From: Hyphomicrobiales bacterium
GTDB lineage: Bacteria > Pseudomonadota > Alphaproteobacteria > Rhizobiales > OSC116
NCBI GenBank assembly: GCA_013214985.1
Contig: JABSRY010000217.1
Span: 1 to 5,012, forward strand
Reading direction: 5' to 3'
DNA: 5,012 nucleotides
The position numbers and the translations under genes are program-made. Positions 1 through 5,012 of the stretch are shown one piece after another (position 1 is the first letter of the stretch; each line of letters opens with the position of its first letter). The notes under the pieces were generated by a model that saw only the letters and a list, made by a program, of their open reading frames with translations, was not told where the DNA came from and searched no databases.

Positions 1-300
1 CGGCCAATTTATCACCAAAAAACTAATAGAATTAGCGGCCATATATTTATATCTGTTTTGGCCTATCACATATTACATTCAGTGCGTTATCAACTGAAAC
101 TTAGTAATATTAATGATAGCTGGCAAACTATTATGTCTAAGCTCAGTACTCATTACCGCATTACTACTTCCCTACAACAAAAAGATGCTAAGCCGATTCA
201 TATTAGAAAATCCACTAGGGCTAATCCAGAGCAACTAAGTATTTATCGCGCCTGTAATGTAGCTTCTACTATTCTGCAAACCACAATTACAGCATACTAA
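1..300 (+). CDS. IS1634-family transposase, C-terminal end (5'-truncated by window edge)
   Basis: The reading frame is open from base 1 and ends at TAA 298-300, so only about the last 99 residues are visible and the true start lies upstream. The visible part begins RPIYHQK, followed by RISGHIFISVLAYHILHSVR. This is the wording that follows the last catalytic acidic residue in IS1634-type DDE transposases (IS4 superfamily), where the Y-R-E-K signature is followed by LRPxxHxK and GHxFISVLAY. The tail TLHVRK-like segment (PIHIRKSTRANPEQLSIYRA) also fits that family's C-terminus. The protein would catalyse cut-and-paste transposition of its own IS. An ATG-like start at 58 exists only as a TTG inside the domain and is not the real start. 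No frameshift or premature stop is seen in the visible part. Whether the whole copy is intact cannot be judged. Family assignment comes from recognised motifs, not from a search. Confidence 0.8.
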   Translation, partial: RPIYHQKTNRISGHIFISVLAYHILHSVRYQLKLSNINDSWQTIMSKLSTHYRITTSLQQKDAKPIHIRKSTRANPEQLSIYRACNVASTILQTTITAY

Positions 301-396
301 AATATTGATTAAGTTGTAGTGACCTACGGAGGGTACATAACCTTCTGTATACCGCATGTTCTTGGGCTTTTCTATTTTTGCATTTGCCAACTTGGG
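301..396. other. Probable right end of the IS1634-type element and its junction with the next gene fragment
   Basis: This 96-bp stretch follows the stop codon of the IS1634-type transposase and precedes the point where recognisable coding sequence of the next gene fragment resumes near 397. The right terminal inverted repeat of the IS must fall here or very close by, because the downstream fragment appears to belong to an unrelated gene. The left end of that IS is outside the window, so the repeat boundary cannot be placed. There is no strong terminator hairpin, only a weak GGTA/TACC pairing around 330-354. A GTG at 319 opens a frame that runs into the downstream fragment, but the residues it encodes before 397 look like non-coding sequence. 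Confidence 0.4.
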
Positions 397-620
397 TTAA
401 GTGAACATTACCCGCTTTCTCAGGAAGACTCCCATGAGCTTCAAAAACGTAGTGGTAAAGCCTATAACTTAAACGCAATGAATGAAATTTTACTGGATAT
501 ATCACGAAAACCCGAGCTTCAAGAGCATCTCTTTGTCTCTAAGGCTAAGTTTATATGCTATATGACTAAAGCTTACCGAGAAGAAGGTAGAGAGGTAGAT
601 AAAGCCAATAGCCCAACCTT
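397..620 (+). pseudogene. Internal fragment of a DnaA-like replication-initiation protein (Rickettsiales-type), disrupted on both sides
   Basis: About 75 in-frame codons remain of a gene that is cut on the left by the IS1634-type element and on the right by the Tn3-family left inverted repeat at 621. The best preserved wording is LSQEDSHELQKRSGKAYNL followed by NAMNEILLDISRK. I recognise this as resembling the DnaA-like replication-initiation proteins of Rickettsiales plasmids and integrative conjugative elements, in which a similar sequence is followed by a SKAxFxxYMxKAxRxE segment. Here that segment reads SKAKFICYMTKAYREEGRE. The frame continues through the inverted repeat for 16 more codons (GIITETGQFGHSLIKT) and stops at TAA 670-672, all transposon-derived. 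No DnaA ATP-binding motifs are present in the piece. It is a dead remnant. The family call comes from memory of the motif, so it is moderate only. The coding nature is supported by the open frame and balanced amino-acid use. Confidence 0.5.
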
Positions 621-658
621 GGGTATAATTACAGAAACGGGGCAATTCGGCCATTCGC
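621..658 (+). repeat. Left terminal inverted repeat (IRL), 38 bp
   Basis: The outer end begins GGGTATAATTACAGAAAC and is followed by GGGGCAATTCGGCCATTCGC. It matches the reverse complement of 4787-4824 at all 38 positions, and 38 bp is the classical Tn3-family repeat length. Identity stops abruptly on the inner side (TGATT at the left versus ATTCA at the right) and extends only TT outward. TnpA would bind here and cleave at the outer 3' end. The GGGG start typical of Tn3 ends occurs internally at 639-642, while the outermost bases are GGG. Confidence 0.93.
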
Positions 659-704
659 TGATTAAAACATAACCATTTTTGCATAATTTTTTTAAATTCC
701 CTTT

Positions 705-3700
705 CTACGCTATCTTAAATTCTATAACGTCATTTGGATTAAATTCATTATCATTAGCACCGTTCAAATCCCTAAAATCGTACAGTCCAAGCAGGTTAAC
801 ATGACCCCATGCTATAATTGAACCTTGAATCAGATTGGCTAATATTTCTTGTTGTCGATCTTTATTTGATCGCATAATTAGTTTTGTTAATTCTGTGTAA
901 TTCCAGAGAATAATAATATTCTGTAAAATCAGTCTACACATAACAGCTATTTCCTGATCTTCTTGCAAATTTTGTACGATTTCCTGGTTGTTTACAAAGG
1001 TAATTGCTGAAGAAAAACGGTTTGCTAATTCACCTTTGTTTAGTTGTTTCTCGATTTGTTGTCTTAACTCTACGTCATCAAGATAATTGAGTATAAAGAG
1101 TGACTTGATTATACGACCAAAGGATTTAATGCTACTAAGCAGTGGATGTTGTTTAGTATAAGAACTTAATCGTTTAATAACCGTTGATGCCTTATGTTCT
1201 CTAAGCTTAATAGTTGCGGTGAGTCTTAGTATATCATCCCACCCGCTTTCAATATCTTTTTCATCAGCATAATATGTTGGCCTGATACCGTAACCTTTTT
1301 GTTCAAGATCCTTTATAGTTACATTGAACGAAACTAATGCAATGCTATCAGGATCTTTAATACGTGGTGCAAACGATGTGTCTAACAGATGAGAAATTGC
1401 AAATACCATTTCTGAATAACCATGTGTATCTGTTGAATGCATATCGCTTTCAAATTTCTCATTGTGCAGTAAGCCATCCAGGACATATGCCGCATCCCTC
1501 TCAGCACTGCTAAAGACATTCGCATAAAATAGAATTCCACGCTCATCAATAAACATATTAATGTTAGCTCCTTTGCCATTACCAAAGTATTTGTAAGACC
1601 AATTAGCATTTAATGATTCAGCTGTAACACTACGTTTTTGAGAGTCGCTAGATGTATGTAGCAAAGAACGCTCTTTTTTAAATTGTGATGGTAACCATAG
1701 CTTATTAATGCGTTCAATAAGAGCATCATTTACTGAATATAGATTTTCTAATGAAAAACGCCATTCAACAGCATTTGTTAAAGTATTGTAGTTCAAACCC
1801 AGTGACGAACTAGATAATTTATGCAAGCCAATATTCGTTGCTAATCCAAAGAGGCCAGCAAAGAAAACTGAATCATCAGGAACTGTTTTTCCACCTTTAT
1901 GTTTGAAGTGTTGGAAGCAAGATGTAAATTGGGTAGCAGCATTAATTTCTGACATCATCTGTAAAATAGAAACATAGCGGTCACGGCCTAACAAATTGAG
2001 AGTGGAATCATAGTCAGGTTTATCAACAGCAGGCGTGTATACACTGAAACCTCCGTCTTTTTTAAATTTAATATATGCATTTTCACCATTTTTGATTCGC
2101 TCATTGACATGATAAAAAAGTGGATCAATTTTTTGCCTCAATTCATATAGTAGTTCCTTGATATTAATGAATTTAGATAGGCCAACTTTCTCTAAAATAC
2201 TTTCTTGTTCGTCTTTCCATTTTTCTTCACCTATGAGGTATGAATTAATAGGCATATATTTATAGGATTGGTCTAAGCTAATAGCACCAGATTTAATGGC
2301 ATCAGCAACTCGAATAAATAAAATTGCTTTATATAGTGATACATCAAAGAATTTATCTTCAAATACCAATCTATATTCAACCATGCTAAGAAACTTTGCA
2401 GGTGATTTTTTGTTAAGATTATTATGTGTTTGGTAATGCTTAATGGCTTCATCTAAGTTAAGTAGCGTATCGTGAACTGAAAAATCTAAATATTTAATAA
2501 TATCAGCTACCCGTCTTTGCAATTTCATTGAAAGCCTTTGCAAAACACTGTAATAGTGCTTATTATCATTATCTTGCTCCATTTCTTGCAACAGTCGATT
2601 TGCTGCTTCATAAGCATTGTTATCAATAACCGATTCTTTCTCCGGTACAATCTTATACAATGATGCCAGTTTTTGCTGGTCGTTATAGTTTTTATTGTAT
2701 AAGACAGAACGTACAGCTTGTACTGATACTCGGTTTTCACCATAAGCTTGCAACACGGATTTAGTTAACTTATTTTTTTCCGGTACGTTAGCGGAATTAA
2801 TAGCATTGACCATCAATTGTGCTTTATTTTGATAATGTCTAGTCGACTTTATCAGAATGTCTAACAAGGTTTCTTGCCAAATTTTGTATTGATGAACTAC
2901 AAAAGCAACAAGCATTAAGTACTTTTTATACTCATCAGTTATATCGGTAATCTGAGTCACCTTAGCTTTAATCACCCAACAACCATAATAACGAATTGCT
3001 TCTGATGAGATATTAAGTTGATCAATCAATGGTGATAATTCGTTGTAAATGTTTTTTAGTATGAGAAAACCATGCAAACTTTTATTAATTTGTGCTGGTT
3101 GTGTTGACTGGCTAATAGTCTTTAAACCAATCAATAAAGGTCGTTGGTAATATTCATCCTTTTCAACTAATCCATCTAGTGCTTTTTTATTTTCTTCAGT
3201 GATTGCTGAGCTTAAATCCCTGATCAAGGCATCTTCAAATTGATTATGCTGTTGAGTAATCTCCTTGGCAAAAGTATTATAATTTGGAACTTCTATCTTT
3301 TTTTCATTTAATAAATCAATGATTGAAAAAACAATTTTTCTTGGTGATAACTGCCTATTGATCAGGTCTGCAATAAATTCTTTAAATAATTTTATTTTGC
3401 TCTTAAATGCTTCGTATCCTAATGTTTTCAGTACAATTATTTTGTGATTTCTACGAGATTTTTCAGCATAATGATCATAAAAAAGCTTAGTAAAATCAAA
3501 TCCAAGCTTCTGGGCCACATATCTGATATCACCGACATGAAACTGATTGGTCAGATAAAATTTACCAGAGGCCCTAAAATAACCGTACTGCAATATTAAA
3601 CCAATTTTATTAATGTCTCCGCGTGCTTTATTCACTTTAGCTGCCATTTTTACATCAAGTTTGAAAAAATGGTCTCGCTCGGATTTACTCAATTTGGGTG

Positions 3701-3752
3701 GTAAATCAAATTGCTTCGCTTCATAATCAGTTAACACTTGCATCTGACGCAT
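705..3752 (-). CDS. tnpA: Tn3-family transposase TnpA, 1015 aa
   Basis: This is the replicative transposase that binds the 38-bp ends and joins them to target DNA, creating cointegrates. The 1015-residue length is normal for the family. Residues about 5-165 form the N-terminal DNA-binding region of the DUF4158 type (KLSKSERDHFF, then GDINKIGLILQYGYFR). Residues about 585-980 are the DDE catalytic domain. The likely triad is D703 (HTSSDSQ), D775 (STDTHGYSE) and E908 (LNKGE), in the order and approximate spacing of Tn3 D689/D765/E881. Other family signatures are LNANWSYKYFG, AYVLDGLLHNE, FAPRIKD, WDDILRL, ILWN and AWGHVNLLGLYDF. In the first motif the usual SSDGQ glycine is serine. The start at 3752 directly follows the recombinase stop and has a good Shine-Dalgarno sequence. 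The stop is TAG at 705-707. No internal stop or frameshift is seen. No clear terminator lies between 704 and the left repeat. Confidence 0.96.
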   Translation of the reverse strand: MRQMQVLTDYEAKQFDLPPKLSKSERDHFFKLDVKMAAKVNKARGDINKIGLILQYGYFRASGKFYLTNQFHVGDIRYVAQKLGFDFTKLFYDHYAEKSRRNHKIIVLKTLGYEAFKSKIKLFKEFIADLINRQLSPRKIVFSIIDLLNEKKIEVPNYNTFAKEITQQHNQFEDALIRDLSSAITEENKKALDGLVEKDEYYQRPLLIGLKTISQSTQPAQINKSLHGFLILKNIYNELSPLIDQLNISSEAIRYYGCWVIKAKVTQITDITDEYKKYLMLVAFVVHQYKIWQETLLDILIKSTRHYQNKAQLMVNAINSANVPEKNKLTKSVLQAYGENRVSVQAVRSVLYNKNYNDQQKLASLYKIVPEKESVIDNNAYEAANRLLQEMEQDNDNKHYYSVLQRLSMKLQRRVADIIKYLDFSVHDTLLNLDEAIKHYQTHNNLNKKSPAKFLSMVEYRLVFEDKFFDVSLYKAILFIRVADAIKSGAISLDQSYKYMPINSYLIGEEKWKDEQESILEKVGLSKFINIKELLYELRQKIDPLFYHVNERIKNGENAYIKFKKDGGFSVYTPAVDKPDYDSTLNLLGRDRYVSILQMMSEINAATQFTSCFQHFKHKGGKTVPDDSVFFAGLFGLATNIGLHKLSSSSLGLNYNTLTNAVEWRFSLENLYSVNDALIERINKLWLPSQFKKERSLLHTSSDSQKRSVTAESLNANWSYKYFGNGKGANINMFIDERGILFYANVFSSAERDAAYVLDGLLHNEKFESDMHSTDTHGYSEMVFAISHLLDTSFAPRIKDPDSIALVSFNVTIKDLEQKGYGIRPTYYADEKDIESGWDDILRLTATIKLREHKASTVIKRLSSYTKQHPLLSSIKSFGRIIKSLFILNYLDDVELRQQIEKQLNKGELANRFSSAITFVNNQEIVQNLQEDQEIAVMCRLILQNIIILWNYTELTKLIMRSNKDRQQEILANLIQGSIIAWGHVNLLGLYDFRDLNGANDNEFNPNDVIEFKIA

Positions 3753-4625
3753 TTATTCTTCCTCTCCAATTAATGAAACTGCATCATTTAAATCAGACTG
3801 TGAAGGTTTACAGTAGATTTTTGTAGTATCTAGTTTTTCGTGACCGGCCAATAAAGCAACCTTTTCGAGGCTTACATTAGCATTAACTAGGTTCTTACAA
3901 AAAGTATGCCGCAATTGGTGCGGGCTAATATGAGATAAATTACTTTTACTTATATGCCGATTTAGCATCAGTTGTACTCCTCTGGGTGTTAATGGACCTC
4001 TCTGTCCTTGAAATACAAATTTATCAGAACCTTTATAGTTTTGATAATTCAAACTCTGAAAGGCATTACGTGCATCCTTATTCAAAGGAACTGTACGGTA
4101 CTTTTCCCCTTTGCTGTTACGCACTATCAAACTACCTTTACGTTCAAATAATTTAATATCTGACCACTTTAAGTTACATAGTTCCTGTACACGTAAACCT
4201 GTATTCAACAAAATTTTAACAATCGCTAGGTCTCGTACTAAACCAATCTGTTCGAAGTGGCGCACTAGTGCATGCTGTTCTGTTTTCTTTAACCACTTCG
4301 GTGCAGATTGCACTTGTTTTAAAAGTTTAGGTAGTGGAAAACGATATTGAATGCGTTTAGTTTGCCAGCCCCATTCCAGTAAATATTTGATACTCAATAA
4401 TTTCCGTGAAATTGTACTAGGTTTAAATCCTGAATCAATCAAATAACGCTTAAAGTGCCTAACATCTGTTGGGGTAATTTTTACAAGTGATAGTGTTTCG
4501 TTATTGTTTTCTTTGAACCATTGAGCAAATACCTGTAAATCTGATTGGTAACTTTGCAAAGTACGATCTGATTTTTGCAATTCTTTTTGGTAGTTGATAA
4601 ATGTTGAAATAACCTTGATTGTCAT
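3753..4625 (-). CDS. tnpI: Tyrosine recombinase, TnpI-like cointegrate resolvase, 290 aa
   Basis: This is a site-specific recombinase that should resolve the cointegrates made by TnpA, acting at a site inside the element. Residues about 5-90 are the SAM-like core-binding domain (DRTLQSYQSDL, STISRKLLSIKYLLEW). Residues about 110-285 are the catalytic domain. Visible active-site residues are R145 (NTGLRVQEL), K172 (NSKGEKYRTVPL), H236 and R239 (SPHQLRHTF), H262 (LLAGHEKLDTT) and the nucleophile Y271 (KIYCK). All the expected residues are present. Its 290-aa length is close to that of TnpI proteins from Tn4430-type transposons and to XerC/XerD. Position supports the TnpI role: it lies immediately upstream of tnpA, within the terminal repeats, beside a repeat-rich interval. 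By sequence alone it could be called XerC/D-like or an integrase. The ATG at 4625 has no purine-rich ribosome-binding site just upstream (GTATATTAAAATGTT), so initiation may be weak or leader-dependent. Confidence 0.9.
   Translation of the reverse strand: MTIKVISTFINYQKELQKSDRTLQSYQSDLQVFAQWFKENNNETLSLVKITPTDVRHFKRYLIDSGFKPSTISRKLLSIKYLLEWGWQTKRIQYRFPLPKLLKQVQSAPKWLKKTEQHALVRHFEQIGLVRDLAIVKILLNTGLRVQELCNLKWSDIKLFERKGSLIVRNSKGEKYRTVPLNKDARNAFQSLNYQNYKGSDKFVFQGQRGPLTPRGVQLMLNRHISKSNLSHISPHQLRHTFCKNLVNANVSLEKVALLAGHEKLDTTKIYCKPSQSDLNDAVSLIGEEE
3758..3767 (-). promoter_or_regulatory. Shine-Dalgarno sequence for tnpA inside the end of the recombinase gene
   Basis: On the minus strand GGAGAGGAAG precedes the ATG at 3752, with the GAGG core 8 nt away. 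It encodes the final Gly-Glu-Glu-Glu stretch of the recombinase, which is followed by TAA directly joined to the tnpA ATG (TAAATG, without overlap). This arrangement fixes the tnpA start and implies translational coupling. An alternative ATG three codons downstream is less well placed. Confidence 0.75.
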
Positions 4626-4735
4626 AACATTTTAATATACGATCAGATTTTTTATAGATAATCTAGCATATTTTGATAATTTATGCGATGACTAAGGGGT
4701 TATGTAATCGGATATTGGTTATTATACGATGAAGT
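4626..4735. promoter_or_regulatory. Candidate internal resolution site (IRS-like) bound by the tyrosine recombinase
   Basis: The interval between the recombinase start codon and the right repeat contains five related octamers. TATACGAT is at 4636-4643 (+), CTAGCATA at 4663-4670 (the minus-strand form TATGCTAG), TATGCGAT at 4682-4689 (+), TATGTAAT at 4701-4708 (+) and TATACGAT at 4723-4730 (+). The second and third face each other as GCATA and TATGC around an 11-bp centre (4671-4681), like the arms of a tyrosine-recombinase core site. The first and last are part of longer direct repeats, 4632-4653 and 4719-4740, matching at 17 of 22 positions. In Tn4430 and Tn5401 the TnpI site likewise combines an inverted core with nearby direct accessory motifs just upstream of tnpI. 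The role is inferred from position and repeat pattern. The exact crossover point cannot be assigned. Confidence 0.5.
4651..4679 (-). promoter_or_regulatory. Candidate sigma-70-type promoter for the recombinase-transposase operon
   Basis: Read on the minus strand, TTATCA (4674-4679) matches the -35 consensus at four of six positions and TATAAA (4651-4656) matches the -10 consensus at five of six. They are separated by exactly 17 bp, giving a start of transcription near 4644 and a leader of roughly 20 nt before the ATG at 4625. The promoter overlaps the inverted GCATA/TATGC pair, so recombinase bound there could repress the operon. The region is very AT-rich, so chance matches are possible. Confidence 0.45.
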
Positions 4736-5012
4736 TTTGTCACAGTAATGAGTCCAAAAAATATGATTTAAAGTGGTTTTTTGAATGCGAATGGCCGAAT
4801 TGCCCCGTTTCTGTAATTATACCCAAAATAGGATTATTAGAACTAGCAAAACAACTTGGAAATGTATCAGCTGCGTGCAAAACTATGGGATACAGTAGAG
4901 ACAGTTACTACAGATTTCAAGAACTATATGAAAATGGAGGAGAAGAAGCTCTACTAGAGATGACTCGAAGAAAGCCATTAATAGCAAATAGAGTAGATCC
5001 CAAAGTAGAAAA
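4729..5012 (+). CDS. Chimeric ORF: transposon-encoded N-terminus fused in frame to an IS481-family transposase (continues past window end)
   Basis: The frame opens at ATG 4729 inside the transposon and stays open to the window edge (94 full codons). Codons 1-32 (MKFCHSNESKKYDLKWFFEC, then EWPNCPVSVIIP) come from the transposon and its right inverted repeat. From 4825 onward the protein reads KIGLLELAKQLGNVSAACKT and MGYSRDSYYRFQELYENGG, ending near TRRKPLIANRV. The second part is the N-terminal helix-turn-helix of IS481-family transposases, whose normal N-terminus is a few residues before the PKxGLLELAKQ motif. The transposon therefore sits almost at the natural start and has replaced it. No convincing Shine-Dalgarno sequence precedes 4729, and ATG 4729 lies within a putative recombinase-binding octamer, so expression is uncertain. 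The IS481 catalytic DDE domain is beyond the window. It is best read as a disrupted IS481 gene that happens to have gained an in-frame start. Confidence 0.72.
   Translation, partial: MKFCHSNESKKYDLKWFFECEWPNCPVSVIIPKIGLLELAKQLGNVSAACKTMGYSRDSYYRFQELYENGGEEALLEMTRRKPLIANRVDPKVE
4787..4824 (-). repeat. Right terminal inverted repeat (IRR), 38 bp
   Basis: This is the perfect reverse complement of 621-658. It reads GCGAATGGCCGAATTGCCCC and then GTTTCTGTAATTATACCC toward the outside. Just inside it, the minus strand reads ATTCAAAAAACCACTTTAA (4768-4786), which resembles the inner AACCACGxTAAG box seen at the ends of other Tn3-family repeats. Counting 38 bp from the internal GGGG (4803-4806) ends at 4769, within that box. 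The repeat is translated as part of the outward ORF that starts at 4729. Confidence 0.93.

Larger units (their letters stand above)
621..4824 (-). mobile_element. Tn3-family transposon with TnpI-type tyrosine recombinase (Tn4430/Tn5401-like organisation), 4204 bp
   Basis: The element is defined by perfect 38-bp inverted repeats at 621-658 and 4787-4824. It contains a full-length Tn3 transposase and a tyrosine recombinase, both on the minus strand and back to back, plus a 161-bp repeat-rich interval beside the right end that is a candidate resolution site. There are no passenger genes. Tn3-family elements move replicatively through a cointegrate and normally leave a 5-bp target duplication. 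Here the bases outside the left end (ACCTT, 616-620) and the right end (AAAAT, 4825-4829) differ, and the flanking genes are unrelated. Both genes are open and the catalytic residues are present, so the unit looks potentially active or recently so. If the terminal TT on each side is included, the repeats become 40 bp (619-4826), still without a duplication. Confidence 0.92.

Noticed and set aside
394..413. Imperfect palindrome GGGTTAAGTGAACATTACCC considered as a terminator or IS end
   Set aside because: Only about six outer pairs match, it lacks a T-run, and it falls where coding wording of the initiator fragment begins.
287..505. Minus-strand ORF of 72 codons over the IS1634 end and the initiator fragment
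   Set aside because: It overlaps two better-supported plus-strand coding stretches, and its protein has no recognisable family wording.
502..684. Minus-strand ORF of 60 codons that spans the left inverted repeat
   Set aside because: It lies antisense to the initiator-like fragment and crosses the transposon boundary, with no motif or ribosome-binding support.
1382..1609. Minus-strand 75-codon ORF inside tnpA
   Set aside because: It is a different-frame shadow of the conserved DDE region of the transposase.
2525..2743. Minus-strand 72-codon ORF inside tnpA
   Set aside because: It is another frame shadow within the long transposase gene, rich in residues expected from AT-rich noise.
4111..4350. 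Plus-strand 79-codon ORF opposite the recombinase gene
   Set aside because: It is antisense to the catalytic domain of the recombinase, whose active-site motifs are clear on the other strand.
4700..4727. Plus-strand promoter for the outward ORF at 4729 (for example TATTAT at 4720-4725)
   Set aside because: There is no acceptable -35 at normal spacing, and transcription from that -10 would start after the ATG.
621..4824. Passenger genes, toxin-antitoxin pair, CRISPR array or RNA gene within the transposon
   Set aside because: The two genes fill nearly all of the element, and the remaining gaps (46 bp at the left, 161 bp at the right) are too short or are explained by the repeat-rich site.

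Overview
The window is an AT-rich accessory region built almost entirely of mobile elements. Its core is one structurally complete Tn3-family transposon at positions 621-4824, bounded by perfect 38-bp inverted repeats. It carries two genes on the minus strand: a TnpI-like tyrosine recombinase (3753-4625) and a large Tn3 transposase, TnpA (705-3752). The recombinase stop codon and the transposase start codon abut (TAA ATG), so the two form a coupled operon read from right to left. The combination of a Tn3-type transposase with a tyrosine recombinase, rather than a serine resolvase, places the element with Tn4430/Tn5401-like transposons.

Layout. Positions 1-300 (+) are the C-terminal end of an IS1634-family (IS4-like DDE) transposase that begins before the window. 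Positions 301-396 should hold the right end of that IS. Positions 397-620 (+) are an internal fragment of another gene. Its wording resembles the DnaA-like replication-initiation proteins of Rickettsiales integrative elements and plasmids, and it is cut off by the transposon's left end. Positions 621-4824 are the Tn3-family unit. From 4825 to the window end (+) lies the N-terminal helix-turn-helix part of an IS481-family transposase, which continues beyond the window.

How it works together. TnpA should perform replicative transposition from the inverted repeats, giving cointegrates. The tyrosine recombinase should resolve them at an internal site. The 160-bp stretch between its start codon and the right inverted repeat contains five copies of a TATRYRAT-like octamer, two of them facing each other, and I infer that this is the resolution site. 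A plausible sigma-70-type promoter for the operon overlaps that inverted pair, so the recombinase may also repress its own operon.

Most notable points. (1) The element has no target-site duplication and its flanks belong to unrelated genes, which suggests an adjacent deletion or a recombination between copies. (2) An unbroken plus-strand ORF starts inside the transposon at 4729, runs through the inverted repeat and enters the IS481 transposase in frame. (3) The putative resolution site may be a new variant of the TnpI/IRS type.

Host: the low GC, the dense nested IS elements and the DnaA-like fragment suggest an intracellular alphaproteobacterium of the Rickettsiales. This rests mainly on one short gene fragment and is only a moderate inference. 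I see no novel defence or RNA system here.
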